Part shown: in pieces, positions 42,673-54,657 of the stretch | Layout of the letters: each line of letters begins with the position of its first letter | Numbering within the stretch: the stretch's first letter is position 1 | DNA from: Pleurodeles waltl | Lineage: Eukaryota > Chordata > Amphibia > Caudata > Salamandridae | Length of the DNA: 64,000 nucleotides | Direction: 5' to 3' | NCBI RefSeq assembly: GCF_031143425.1 | Contig: NC_090446.1 | Location: 1,023,701,066 to 1,023,765,065 of the forward strand | Made by a program: the position numbers and the translations under genes | The notes under the pieces: generated by a model | What the model was told of the DNA's origin: nothing | Database searches by the model: none | The model's input: only the letters and a program-made list of their open reading frames with translations

Positions 42673-44069
42673 CCTTGTTTCCTCATCTTTAATCAAGGTA
42701 CTGTACCTGGGGTCCATGCGACTCCCTGACCACCTGCACTTCCTCACGAGTGTCGTCAGACTGTTGGAAGTGACTCTGTCAAGACGCCGTGATAGATCCA
42801 GTTGGAGCTACTGTGTTTCTAAGTACTATACTAAGATTTATTCTTTAAAAATGTGTATCCCTACTTGTGTATGTTGGATTTTTGTTGTTTTGGTCTTGTT
42901 TTACTCAGATTAATATTGGTTATTGTTCTAAACTGGTGTGGAGTGCTTTCGTGGTGTTTTCACTTTGTTACTGTGTGTGTGTTTACAAATGCATTGCCTC
43001 TGAGATAAGCCAGACTGCTCTTGCCAAGCTACCAAGGGGGTGAGGAGGGATGATAACATGTTTAAGATTTGCAATTTACAAAACTGATGCAGCATGGAAT
43101 CTTTAAATGTACTGCGCAGCAAGATTCATGTACAGTGTCACAATGGCGCATGGCACTTTAAGGCTACACGCTGCGGAGCCTGTTCCAGCCTGTTTTTTCA
43201 TCCCGCCTACCACAGAAGTAGTTGGTAAATTGGACGAGGCAATTATTGGGCGAGAGCAGACGTCATTACTGTCTCCCGCACAGCCTGTTAGTGGAAGTAC
43301 TTATTATGCTGTACACAGAAGAAGCCACCAATTGAAACAGACACCAAGGTACACGCATATAATTAATTAAAAGTTCAGCTGTTGAAGAAGGGCATGAAAT
43401 TTGTGACCATCATCCAGAATAACTTCTAGTTTTTCCATTAATGGATAAGTATGTATTGCTGTGCTCACTTTGGGCCCTTCAAGTTACAAGAAACCTAATT
43501 GCAAAACATTCATATAACTTTAAACCCTGCATTTAAAATATGGTTTAACAATATTAGAGACACCAGTGCTGAGCTGATCTGCAGAAGAAAAAAAAAAACG
43601 TTCACTTGAAACCAAATCCAGAACACAGTTCTAAATGTAATGGAAGGCTCAATATGGTAATCGGACATAAAATGCACATTTCGCTGTTTCGCTGTTATTG
43701 CAGGTGTGGTGAGCACAAGGTTGAAAGGCACTGCGACACAACGCATTCAAACCTCATACTTCTGAAAGGTGCTTGGCACACCTGAACAGTGTCTGAGCAT
43801 TATGGTCAATTATGTCAACGATTTGAGGTAACTGATAGTGCCTCTTACCATGGAAGAATGGATTGTACGTGGGATACCACAAACCATCACTCAATTATGG
43901 TAGGACCCGAGCAGTTCGCTCTATGAAACCAAGTGAGCAGGCTGCATAAATACCCTCCACCTATAGCATCCTTGCACCAAATAGGTCTGAATTGACAAGA
44001 GAAATAGGAACATTAAAGCTGGAGCTGCCCACAGGTACCAGAGCACATCACTGCAACTAGTTCAACGTG
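42673..44069 (+). repeat. Segment present only in unit 2, with family F 3' module
   Basis: Flanked by CAACGT at 42667-42672 and 44064-44069; unit 1 has a single CAACGT (29838-29843) and lacks the segment. 42930-43060 carries the family F 3' module (GTGGTGTTTTCACTTTGTTACTG, then GCCAAGCTACCAAGGGGGTGAG in spaced pieces), also seen near 54750 and 58880. 43061-44063 shows no further feature. The most economical reading is a microhomology deletion in unit 1. Confidence 0.6.
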
Positions 44070-44099
44070 GGCACCCCATCCAGACCGAGTAGCCAGTCA

Positions 44100-45935
44100 C
44101 CCCTAACTTTTTGCCAGCCTCCCTCTACTGTTTAGATACTGTTTTTGCTGGTTTTAAGACTCTGCGCACTTTCCCACTGCTAACCAGTGCTAAAGTGCAT
44201 ATGCTCTCTCCCTTTAAACATGGTAACATTGGATCATTTAATTTACTTATAAGTCCCTAGTAAAGTGCACTATATGTGCCTGTAGATTAAATGCTACTAG
44301 TGGGCCTGCAGCACTGATTGTGCCACCCACTTAAGTAGCTCCTTAACCTTATTTCAGGCCTGCCATTGCAAGGCCTGTGTGCGCAGTTTCACTGCCAATT
44401 CGACTTGGCATTTAAAAGTACTTGCCAAGCCTAAAACTCCCCTTTTTCTACATGTCACCCCTAAGGTATGCCCTAGGTAACCCTCAGGGCAGGGTGCTGT
44501 GTAGCTAAAAGGCAGGACATGTACCTGTGTAGTTTACATGTCCTGGTAGTGTAAAACTCCTAAATTCGTTTTTACACTACTGTGAGGCCTGCTCCCTTCA
44601 CAGGCTAACATTGGGGCTGCCCTCATATGCTGTTTGAGTGGTAGCTGCTGATCTGAAAGAAGTAGGAATGTCATATTTAGTATGGCCAGAATGGTGATAC
44701 AAAATCCTGCTGACTGGTGAAGTTGGATTTTATATTACTATTTTAGAAATGCTACGTTTAGAAAGTGAGCATTTCTCTGCACGTAAATCCTTCTGTGCCT
44801 TACAATCCATGTCTGGCTGGGTTTAGTTGACAGCTCCCTTGTGCATTCACTCAGACACACCCCAAAAATAGGATACTCAGCCTCACTTGCAAACATCTGC
44901 ATTTTGAATGGGTCTTCCTGGGCTGGGAGGGTGGAGGACCTGACAATTACATGTCAAAGGACAGCAGCCTGCCCTCACACAAAGGACTGCCACACCCCCT
45001 ACTGGGACCCTGGCAGAAAGGATTGAACTGAAAGGGGACCTTGTGCACTTCTAAGCCACTCTTTGAAGTCTCCCCCACTTCAAAGGCACATTTGGGTATT
45101 TAAACAGGGCCTCCCCCCTTCCAACTCAGGCACTTCCTGGAGAAGAGAACCTGAACCAGAACCTGCATCCTGCCAAGAAGAACTGCCTGGCTGCCCAAAG
45201 GACTCATCTGACTGCTTTCTGTGAAGGACTGCTGCCTTGCTGTTGCTCTGCTGCCTTGCTGCTCTCAGGCTGTGGTGGAGAAGTGCTCTCCAAGGGCTTG
45301 GATCGAGTTTGCCTCCTGTTCCCTAAAGTCTCAGGACCAAAAAGACATCAGTGCTACAAGAAGGACTCCTTATGCGGCGAACTTTGGCGCACAGCCTGCC
45401 ACAACTGACGCACAGCCTGCACCGCAGTGAAAAATTCACTGCACTCCGAACCGGAACGACACAGCCCAACTACGCATCAAGAAGATTGACGCAGCGCCAG
45501 CGTAGCGACCAGAAATTCGGCGCATGGCCCACTGTATCGAGGCACACCCAAGACGGAACAACACAGCCCGACTTCCAGAGAAGAATCGATGGAGCGCCTG
45601 CCGTGCAGTAGAAATTTCGATGCAACGTCCACTGAATCGACGCAGCTCCTGTGACTTCGTCCTGCCAGTGCAGGAAATCCACGCATCGTCCCCAGGGCAT
45701 CAGAAAACCCCCCAACCTGAAGAGGATCCATGACCGAGTGCTGGAATCGACGCCCAGCTTCCCCTGCGTGAAAACTAAATGACGCATCGCCGTGTGCGGG
45801 CCTAGAAACCGACGCACACCCCTTTGTTTCCAAGCATCTCCTCCTCTGCAGTTCTTTGCGGAGATTTTTCACACAAACCAGGTACTTTGTGCTTGAAAGA
45901 GACATTTATTGCTTTTAAAGGACTTAAAACACTTT
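44100..45935 (+). repeat. Family F repeat, long copy, left part
   Basis: 5' module landmarks (CACTGCTAACCAGTGCTAA, CTACTAGTGGGCC, GTAGTTTACATGTCCTGG) are followed by a CT-rich middle and a CpG-rich part. It is interrupted at 45935 by a Harbinger element and resumes at 54658. Together the parts make about 2.1 kb. No coding potential is recognised; the type of element is unknown. Confidence 0.7.
45340..45800 (+). repeat. CpG-rich degenerate tandem motif inside family F
   Basis: CGACGCA, GAAATTCG and CAGCGCC motifs recur at loosely regular spacing of about 55-60 bp. It reads as a diverged internal minisatellite of the repeat, not coding sequence. Confidence 0.45.
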
Positions 45936-46533
45936 GGCCCTCATTACAACATTGGCGGTAAATCCCCCTTACCGCCGTGCAGAAGACTGTCAATACACCG
46001 CTGCGGCAGAGGAATTCCGCTACAGCTATTATGACCCACAGGCCGGAATCTGCCAAAATCCAGACACCCACACAAGCCCGCCACACCAAAGGTCAGTGAT
46101 AAACTGGCGATAACAAAACCGACACTGTCACACTAACAGGAATACGCCCACACTATCACGACCCACGAATCCACGCAGTGGTTTTTCAACCATGGTAATC
46201 CATTGGCGGTACACACCGCCGCGCTCAAAATACACACACATTTACAAAACACAACCACATTGGACAATTCGAAATACACACACCTGAGACACATACACAC
46301 ACCACTCCCACACACCCAATCCAATATAAAACACACACCCACATCACCCACAAACCCCTACGACCAAAATTGAGAAAGAAGCCCAGAGAGAGACACCACC
46401 AGAGACAACACTAGCATCCACAGGCACACAACACCATCACTCACACAACATCAACGCACCTCAAACTACACACACAAACACCTCCCCTCACACATCAGAA
46501 CACACACCACCTCACACATCACCCACACCACAT

Positions 46534-48005
46534 CATGGCACCTCAACGACACCCCAGGTTCTCTGAGGAGGAGCTCAGGGTCATGGTGGAGGAAATCGTC
46601 AGGGTAGAGCCACAGCTATTCACAGGTGCAGCACACCTCCATAGCTAGGAAGATGGAGCTATGGCGCAGAATCGCGGACAGGGTCAACGCAGTGGGACAG
46701 CATCCAAGAACACGGGATGACATCAGGAAGAGGTGGAACGACCTACGGGGGAAGGTGCGTTCTGTGGTCTCAAGACATCAGATTGCAGTACAGAGGACTG
46801 GCGGCGGACCCTCACCTCCTCCCCCACAACTAACAACATGGGAGGAGCAAGTCTTGGCTATACTGCATCCTGAGGGCCTCACAGGAGTATCAGGAGGAAT
46901 GGACTCTGGTAAGTAAAATCTTAAGTATTACTTCCCCCACCCTACCTGCATGCTATCACATACCCCACATTCACCCTCACCCACATCACTCTAACACCTC
47001 ACAAATGTCACACTATCACAACCCACCCATCCCAACAACAAGCCCTGCATGCAACACCAAAGCATGGAGACCCATCACCAAATCATGTCCACTACAGATG
47101 CCCACACAGACCCCAAACCAAATATCACACAAGGACCTAGACAAGAATGCAAGCACTGGAGTACACGGTAACCCACCCATTGCACACGATGGCACACACA
47201 GATGCAATAATCATGCCTTTACACTCCTGCAGGACCCCTACCCAATGTCACCGGACAGGAGGTTCCAGACATGTCCACTCCACCCACAGAAGAGGCCCAC
47301 AGTGATGACAGCAGCCCTGTCCAACTGGATCAAGATGACCAGCCAGGCCCATCTGGGTCCTCAGGACAGTCGGTTCCCCTGACACTGGCACATGCCACCA
47401 CAGAGCCTCCCTCTTCAGGAAAAACCAGCACAGCACCCACCCAGCAGGCCCATCCCTCTGTCCCCAGGACACGTCAAGCAGCAGTGTGTCCACCACTACA
47501 GGGAACCCAGGCAAACCCACCACCCCAAGACACTCAGGGACCTGGGGGCAGTGGCAGTGGGCTCACGGTTCAGGGGACAGAGGCACAGGAAAACAGGGGA
47601 ACTGGGAGGACTGCTGTGCGACAGGGGGAGGACAGGCCCAGGGAACCCACTCTCCATGAGGCCCTCTCCAACATCATGGGAGCGTACCATCATTCCCAGG
47701 AGACAATGGCAACAGTACTGGCCAAGTTTCAAGAGACCCAACGGTTGCAGGAGGAACGGTATATGGGGATCAGGGAGGAGCTCAAGTCCATCAACACCAC
47801 CCTGGTCACCATTGTTGGGGTGCTGAAGGACCTTGTCAACACCAGGAGGGACACTGTGGCACAACAAGGTGCCCCTGACACTAGCCTGGATGGTGAACAG
47901 CCCACCACCTCCGCTGGCGCTAGTGGGAGGAGGCACCGCCACAGGACCACAACACCAGAACCCCACCCCCTGCAGATGGAGAACCACCCCGCAAACAGTC
48001 CCTGA
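46534..48005 (+). pseudogene. Harbinger Myb/SANT-like gene 1, two exons, one frameshift
   Basis: Exon 1 (46534-46908) starts MAPQRHPRFSEEELRVMVEE and continues, after a one-base frame change near 46625, with the rest of a Myb/SANT-like domain (ELWRRIADRVNAV, DDIRKRWNDLRGKVRS). A GTAAGT donor follows at 46909. Exon 2 starts at 47233 after CTGCAG; the phase (1+2) fits exactly. It encodes a Pro/Gln/Ser-rich linker and a coiled-coil-like segment (QETMATVLAKFQETQRLQEE, then GIREELKSINTT), ending at 48005 in a basic HRHRTTT tail. Such proteins help Harbinger transposase enter the nucleus and bind the transposon ends. The lone frameshift could also be an assembly error. Confidence 0.78.
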
Positions 48006-48534
48006 GATCCAGGACAAAGACAGAGAACAATGCCAAGACCCCCGCCAGGAAATGAGACCCCCCTGAATGTCATCCTTCTGTCCCACTTCGTCACCCTGTC
48101 CATCCATCAACAGCCCTAGCTCCACTTCCCATGCCCCTTTGTTCAATGCACCTGTGAAACAAATAGACTGGACTCTGCCATGGACAATCCTCCACCATCA
48201 CCCCTGCCCATTTTACAACCCCCTCCACTAATTTGCACTGAAATAAACACCCTGGAATCACAAAACAATCTGGAGTCAGTCTCTTCTTTCACAAATGTGT
48301 ATTAGCAATAACCATGGAAAATAGCAATGTCGATTGTATAGTCAACATTCCGATGTAACACAGCTCTAGTCCATGAGGTAATATAGCAGAGGTCACACAG
48401 TGGGACCCACATCTGTGAAATGGAAAGGCAAAGTGACAAGTCAGGGTCCATACACTGGGTGAAAGTGACAGACATATGTTAGGCCTAACAATAGTATGAG
48501 ATGTGTGAGGCAGTGACATCTTCTTACCTGTGTC
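48006..48534. other. Spacer between Myb-like gene 1 and the transposase
   Basis: 3' flanks of two convergent genes. An AATAAA lies near 48241, suitable as a polyadenylation signal for gene 1. Confidence 0.45.
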
Positions 48535-49690
48535 TTACTGGAAGTATTGCAGGATAACGTTGTTTCTGTTGTCGATATCCTCTTCTTCTGCCTCCTCTTC
48601 TTCACTGTCCACAGGCTCCACAGCTGCCACAAGAAATCCTTCTGGACCACCCTCCTGCAGAAAAGGCACCTGTCCTCTCAAAGCCAGGTTGTGCAGCATA
48701 TAGCAGGCCACGATGATCTGGCACACCTTCTTTGGTGAGTAGTAGAGAGAACCACCTGTCATATGGAGGCACCGGAACCTGGCCGTCAGGAGGCCGAAGG
48801 TCCTTTTAATCACTCTCCTAGTTCTCCCATGTGCCTCATTGTAGCGTTCCTCTGCCCTTGTACTGGGATTTCTCACTGGGGTCAGTAGCCATGACAGGTT
48901 GGGGTACCCAGAGTCACCTGCAAATGTCGAGGGACAACTGTTGAACACAAAATAACCCTTAGGGACAACCCCAGACAACTATTCACAGGGTATAGGGTCC
49001 TTGTCCTCACCTATTAGCCATACACGGTGCCACTGGAGTTGCCCCATCACATAAGGGATGCTGCTATTCCTCAGAATATAAGCGTCATGCACTGAGCCAG
49101 GAAACTTGGCATTCACATGGGAGATTTACTGGTCAGCCAAACACACCATCTGTACATTCATTGAACAGTAGCTCTTCCGGTTTCTGTACACCTGTAGGGG
49201 GTACCAAGGCCACATGTGTCCCAACAATGGTACCTATGATGTTGGGGATATGTCCCAGGGCATAGAAGTCACCTTTCACTGTAGGCAAATCCTCCACCTG
49301 AGGGAAAACGATGTAGCTGTGCATGTGTTTCAGCAGGGCAGACAACACTCTGGACAACACGTTGGAGAACATAGGCTGGGACATCCCTGATGCAATGGCC
49401 ACTGTAGTTTGAAAAGACACATTTGCCAGGAAATGGAGTACTGACAGGACCTGTCTGTGTAATGGCGGATAGCTGACATCAGGTCTGGCTCCAACTGGGC
49501 ACACAGTTCGTGGATTGTTGCACAATCAAGTCTGTAGGTGACTATTACGTGTCTCTCTTCCATTGTCGACAGGTCCACCAGCGGTCTGTACACCGGAGGA
49601 TGCCTCCATCTCCTCACCTGTCCCAGCGTACGTGCCCTATGGATGAGAACAGCGAGCAGAGAGTCAGCCAACACTGAGGTATTGCTATGT
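48535..49690 (-). pseudogene. Harbinger transposase (DDE_Tnp_4 / HARBI1-like) relic
   Basis: On the minus strand, from about 49690: RARTLGQVRRWRHPPVYRP and ERHVIVTYRLDCATIHELCA, a frame change near 49470, then SVLHFLANVSFQTTVAIASG, SQPMFSNVLSRVLSALLKHM and IPNIIGTIVGTHVALVPP. The catalytic Asp expected in the last motif is replaced by Val. A frameshift leads to NRKSYCSMNVQMV, then a stop after LADQ and VNAKFPGSVHDAYIL (second catalytic Asp region). An intron with GTGAGG and TTGCAG borders (about 49010-48918) precedes GDSGYPNLSWLLTPV, NEAHGRTRRVIKRTFGLLTA and an acidic C-terminus ending at 48535. The lost Asp, two frame changes and a stop make it inactive. Confidence 0.88.
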
Positions 49691-50081
49691 GTCATTATCA
49701 AACATTTGTAAATCTGCAATGTGCCTGTTACTGTGTGTATGCAAGGCCTAGATAGGTGTGACGCAGTTATCATTAAAGCCATGTGGCCCCCTGAAATGGC
49801 GGCTGCCTGACCTGTAAGGTGAGACAAGGAGATATGAGGTAACTGCGCTGGCGTTCTACACCGTCGCGGCATGCGGTCGAAGACCGCGGCGCAATCCTGC
49901 ATTGGTTAACATTGGACCCTATGGGCCCCAGGAGCCTATGACGATGTATGCCAGCGGTGACGGTACGCACCGCCGCGGACGTCACCGCCATTTTCTGTCT
50001 GTTCACTCACTTGATATCTGACCTTCGACAGGAGAGGACCTACACTGCAAGTGCTGCTGTGACCTCAGTCTGGAAGCGACG
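49691..50081. other. Spacer between transposase and Myb-like gene 2
   Basis: Divergent 5' region of both genes, probably holding their promoters. The GCGGTGACGG/CACCGCCGCG motifs near 49955-49990 resemble subterminal GGCGGT motifs of the element. No other feature is seen. Confidence 0.4.
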
Positions 50082-52981
50082 ATGGCTCATGTGTCTGGGG
50101 CAAGGGCCCCTGCCTTCACTTCGGAGGAGTTGGAGAAGTTAGTGGATGGGGTCCTCCCCCAGTACACGCTACTCTACGGTCCTCCAGACAAACAGGTGAG
50201 TACACTGTGAGCATGCTGCATGGGCAATGCCAGTTTGGAGTGGTGTGCATGGAAGATATATGGGGGGGGGGCTGAGGCCTGCATGTGCAGACGGTGAGTG
50301 TATGTGCGTCAGGGCAAGGGTGGGAACGGGGGCCAATGACTGTGACGGTCCGGACGGTGAAAGTTTTACCTATTCCACTGTACTATTTCTGTAGGTCAGC
50401 GCCCACCAGAAGAAGGATATTTGGCGGGCCATCGCCAAGGACGTCCGGACCCTGGAGGTCCACCACAGACGGAGCATCCACTGCCGGAAAAGATGGGAGG
50501 ACATTCGCCGCTGGAGCAAGAAGACGGCGGAGGCCCAGCTGGGGATGGCCTCCCAATGTGGGAGGGGTGCCCGTCGCACCATGACCCCCCTGATGTTCCG
50601 GATCCTGGCTGTGGCATTACCAGAGTTGGATGGGCGCTTGAGGGCATCACAGCAGCCACAAGGGGGTGAGTACCGTCACATCCATCTAACTCTGCGTGCA
50701 TTACGAGGTGTCTGGGTGGGGGAGGTGGGCAGTGGCTTACCCTAGGCCAGGGCGAGCTTTGTAGGCAAGGACCATTTGTGAAGCAGCCTATGTGCCACCC
50801 CATCCCCACCAGTGTGAAGAGCCATCTACACCTAGTCAGGCTCCTGTGACTTCCATGTGTGCGGCAATCGGGCATAGGTCTTGTACCCCATGGGCACGTG
50901 ATTAATGTAGGAACTCTAAGTGCATGGCGTAGTGCAGAGGGCTGCTGTGTCTGTAGTGGCCGCCAACGGTAGTGGTATTGCATGCACTGAACATGTCTTT
51001 CATCTGTCCCCACCCCCTTTTTGTGGTCTCCCTGTTCTTGTGTGCATTAGCATCATCAGGCGGAGGAGCAGTGGCACCGGAGCAGGAGGGAGCTGCATCC
51101 CACTTGGCCCTGGAGGGCGACACAACGGAGTCTGAAGCCACCAGTGGGACAGAGGGCGAGGGGAGCTCCATGGCGGGGACAGGAGGTGACATCAGCGACA
51201 GCGACAGCGACTCCTCCTCTGATGGGAGCTCCCTTGCTGTGGTGGGCCCCTCTGTGCCCCCTGCATCAACAGGTACAGCTGCCACACCCCTACCAGCACC
51301 GCCCTCCCAGCTGCCCCTCAACGTGTGTCCCGTGGCCGCTCACCTAGGAGGGTGGGCATCTCCTTTGCCCCAGGCACCTCAGGCCCTCCCCTAGTCAGCC
51401 CTGCTGCCCTCAGTGAGGAGGCTATTGACCTCCTGAGATCACTCACTGTTGGGCAGTCTACCATTCTGAATGCCATCCAGGGTGTCGAGAGGCAGTTGCA
51501 ACAAACAAATGCATACCTGGAGGGCATTCATTCTGGTCAGGCAGCCCAACAGAGAGCATTTCAGGCTCTGGCCTCAGCACTGATGCCAGCCATTGTCCCT
51601 GTGTCCAGCCTCCCCCCTCCAACTTCCTCCACCCAGACCCAATCCCCTGTACCTCAGCCTATCCCAAGCACACCATCAGACAAGCATGCACACACCTCAA
51701 CACACAAGGGTGGCTCCGGCAAAAATAAGCACCACACATCCCACAGGCACTCACACAAGCATCATACCCATGCACACATAACAACATCCACTGCCTCCAC
51801 TGTGTCCCCCTCCTCCACGTCTCCCTCCTCCCTCCCTGTCTCGTCTACACTCACACCTGCATGCACTACATCTTCAGCCACAACCTCCATCACCAGCACT
51901 CCCATCACCACATACCGCTCACGTGCAATCACCACCCCCACTACCATTCACACATCCCCTGTGTCCTCTACCAGTGTGTCTGTGAGCCCTCCTCCCAAAG
52001 TACACAAACGCAGCCACACACCCACCCAACAGCCATCCACCTCACAACAGCTTCCCCAAAGTCAGCAGACGTACACTTCCTACAACCACTACCTCTTCCT
52101 CCACTCCCAAACCCCTTCCATCTACCCGTCCCAGTGTGTCTAAAAAACTTTTCCTAGCTAGTATTGACCTCTTCCCTACACCTCCCCCCCGTCCGTCCCC
52201 TAGGGCTCGGCTTTTCAGGTCCCAACCCAGCACCTGAGCCACCACATCACCAGGCACAGTGGTGCCAGCAACTGTGGGCTTTTGGAGTGCGCCAACCAAA
52301 AGGGCTGCCAGTGTGCCACGGAGCGAGGGCAAAGACTTTCCTCCACCTCCAAAAGTTAAAAAGTTGCCCACATCCCAGAGGAAGAAGGCGAAAACACCTG
52401 CCACCAAGGGCTCAGGCAAGACAAAAGTGGATAGTGGCCAGACAGCTGTGCCACCATCCAAGGTGGGGAAGGGCCAGAAAATCAAGGGCAGGTCCAAGTC
52501 GACGCCAACCTGCACGACGGACAAGACCGCCACCAGCACTGCCACATGCACCGCCACCAGAACCACAGTCACTGAGCCCGCCACCAGCACCGCAGTCACT
52601 GCGCCCAGCACCAGCACCGCAGTCACTGAGCCCACCGCCACAAAGCTCGCCACAAGCACCGCCGCCACAGAGCCCGCCGCCAGCACCGATGCCACAGAGC
52701 CCACCGCCAGCACCGATGCCAAAGAGCCCGCCGCCAGCACCGATGCCACAGAGTCTGCCGCCAGCACCGATGCCACAGAGTCCGCCGCCAGCACTGATGC
52801 CACAGAGCCCGCCGCAAGCACCGCCGCTGCTGACACCGGCGCCAGCACCGATGCCACAGAGCCTGCTACAAGCACCGCCGCTACTGACACTGCCGCCAGC
52901 ACCGATGCCACGGAGCCCGCCGCTAGCACCGCCGCTACTGACACCGCCGCCAGCACTGCCAGCGGCCCCATGTCATCCTGA
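50082..52981 (+). pseudogene. Harbinger Myb/SANT-like gene 2 with tandem-repeat tail
   Basis: Exon 1 (50082-50195) starts MAHVSGARAPAFTSEELEKL. Intron 50196-50394 (GTGAGT...TGTAG) is phase 0. Exon 2 (50395-50665) completes the SANT-like domain (KKDIWRAIAKDVRTLEVHHR, RKRWEDIRRWSKKTAEA). Intron 50666-51050 is phase 1, and exon 3 opens with an acidic block (GDISDSDSDSSSDGSS). A frame change at 51275-51330 leads to a helical segment (SEEAIDLLRSLTVGQSTILN, AIQGVERQLQQTNAYLEG) and a His/Ser/Thr-rich linker. Further breaks at 52143 and about 52236 precede a Lys-rich tract and STDATEPAA-type repeats to 52981. It is distinct from Myb-like gene 1, so the element carries two putative DNA-binding accessories. 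Confidence 0.75.
52550..52960 (+). repeat. 27-bp coding minisatellite (STDATEPAA repeats)
   Basis: About a dozen imperfect 27-bp units encode nine-residue repeats such as STDATEPAA and STAATDTAA in frame. The unit is a multiple of three, so copy changes keep the frame. It forms the end of Myb-like gene 2. Confidence 0.8.
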
Positions 52982-53099
52982 GTCAGTGGCACCACCGCAG
53001 ACATGGCTGCCATCCCCAGTGGTCAGTTGTCCGAGCATGGTGGTCAGTTCCAGGAGCCTGGACAGCTTTCATGTTGCACCACCTTCAGTGGAGTATCAC

Positions 53100-53604
53100 C
53101 TCCACTATCTCAGTCCTTGGCAGGATGAAGCACTCTGGGCACAAAGCCCCCTCCAGAACCAGTGGAGAATGACATCCACTACCTCAGTCCTTGGCAGGAT
53201 GAAGCACTCTGGGCACAAAGCCCCCTCCAGAACCAGTGGAGAGATACATCCACTACCTCAGTCCTTGGCAGGATGACGCACTCTGGGCACAAAGCTCCCT
53301 CCAGAACCAGTGGAGAGATATATCCACTACCTCAGTCCTTGGCAGGATGAAGCACTCTGGGCACAAAGCCCCCTCCAGAATGACATCCACTACCTCAGTC
53401 CTTGGCAGGATGAAGCACTCTGGGCACAAAGCCCCCTCCAGAACCAGTGGAGAATGACATCCACTACCTCAGTCCTTGGCAGGATGAAGCACTCTGGGCA
53501 CAAAGCCCCCTCCAGAACCATTGGAGAATGACATCCTCTACCTCAGTCCTTGGCAGGATGAAGCACTCTGGGCACAAAGCCCCATCCAGAACCAGTGGAG
53601 AAAG
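53100..53604 (+). repeat. 74-bp tandem repeat array
   Basis: About seven units with starts near 53106, 53180, 53254, 53328, 53387, 53461 and 53535 share CACTACCTCAGTCCTTGGCA and GGATGAAGCACTCTGGGCAC. One unit is shortened by 15 bp. Unit identity is very high, so the array is young. ORFs across it are by-products. Confidence 0.9.
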
Positions 53605-53780
53605 GCATCCACTTGAGAGACTGTGGCTTTGCACTCCCCAGGATAGAGCAGTGGGCAAACCACCCACTGGAGAGATTTGAGAGACTGTGGCTTTGCACTC
53701 CACAGGATAGAGAAGTGGGCAAACCACCCACTGGAGAGACTTGAGAGACTGTGGCTTTGCACTCCCCAGGATACAGCAGT
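53605..53780 (+). repeat. 62-64-bp tandem repeat, about three units
   Basis: Units share GAGAGACTGTGGCTTTGCAC and CAAACCACCCACTGGAGAG and follow directly on the 74-bp array. The last unit is partial. Confidence 0.85.
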
Positions 53781-54633
53781 GGGGATGGAGCCCCCTCGTG
53801 GAGCAGTGGCGTTGTGCACTCATCCGGCTGAGGTGTCCCCCCTTCCTTTCCCCCTGAGGTGCCTGTTTCATTTAGATCTATATGCCCCTGCAGTGTTCTC
53901 TCCGTTTGAAGTCTGGTATCGAGTGTGGGCCTCGCCCATGCATTTTGGGCCCAGTGGTCCACGGACAATACTTTGTGCACTATCCGGACTTGTGTAGTTG
54001 TTTTGCATAAATGTATATACTTTCTTTCGAGTTTTGAGTACTGGTTTTATCATGATTACAATCGTTGAACTCATTTCCTTTTGTCCTTGCGTTCTTCCAA
54101 GGGGGGGTGGGTGTAAATGTAATGTTGCAGCATGTTTTTGTGTGTATGTTGTTGTGGGTGGGGTGGGGGTGGGGGTATTGCGTGTTGCGTGTGTGTGTCA
54201 CTCTCTTTTCCCTCCCCCCTCCCCTGTGTTGTAGGTGCAGTACTCACCGTGGTCGTCGCCGCCGTGTTTGGTGCTCCTGATAGAGGAGCAGGAATACCAT
54301 TGCAGGGAGTATTTGGAGTTCTGGCTCCATGGCATCCTGGTTCCTCGTGGGGTGTGGAATGGTGAGTGTTTTCCCTTCCAAGTCCTGTTTCCACCGTGTT
54401 TTTGTTCGCGTTAGTTCCACCCCAGAAAAGGTGGCGGATTGGTCTCTCATAATAGTGTGGGCGGTACATTGTCTTCCGCCTGTCTGTTGGAGGTGACCGC
54501 TGCGCTGTTTGTTTCTATCGCTGTGGCGGTCGGAGTGTTAAAGTGGCTGTCTATGTTGGCGGTTTCCGCCACAGTCGTAATCCCATTTTGTTTCCGCCGG
54601 CCTGTTTGCGGTATTACCGCCGCTTTAACACCG
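53781..54633. other. Right interior of the Harbinger element, non-coding
   Basis: GT-rich simple sequence at 54130-54210 and GGCGG-type subterminal motifs toward the right end. No gene is supported. Confidence 0.45.
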
Positions 54634-54657
54634 ACCGCCAGGGTTGTAATGAGGGCC

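Larger units (their letters stand above)
45936..54657. mobile_element. PIF/Harbinger DNA transposon, 8.7 kb, inserted in family F
   Basis: The ends are GGCCCTCATTACAACATTGGCGGT and its counterpart at 54634-54657 (differing at two internal positions). Inside are a Harbinger transposase relic on the minus strand and two Myb/SANT-like genes on the plus strand. Pieces of the same family F copy lie on both sides, proving a nested insertion. The 3-bp flanks read TTT and ATA, so the duplication is not clean. Frameshifts in all three genes make this copy non-autonomous now. The usual Harbinger layout is one transposase plus one Myb-like gene. Confidence 0.88.

Noticed and set aside
51762..51947. Val/Glu-rich minus-strand frame
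   Set aside because: Antisense of the His/Thr/Ser-rich linker of Myb-like gene 2.
52042..53013. 323-codon minus-strand frame rich in Val-Ala-Ser repeats
   Set aside because: It is the antisense of the 27-bp minisatellite of Myb-like gene 2; the plus frame has the supported domain.
53100..53604. Direct repeats with fairly even spacing, considered as a CRISPR array
   Set aside because: Units are contiguous 74-bp tandem repeats without variable spacers, inside a eukaryotic transposon.
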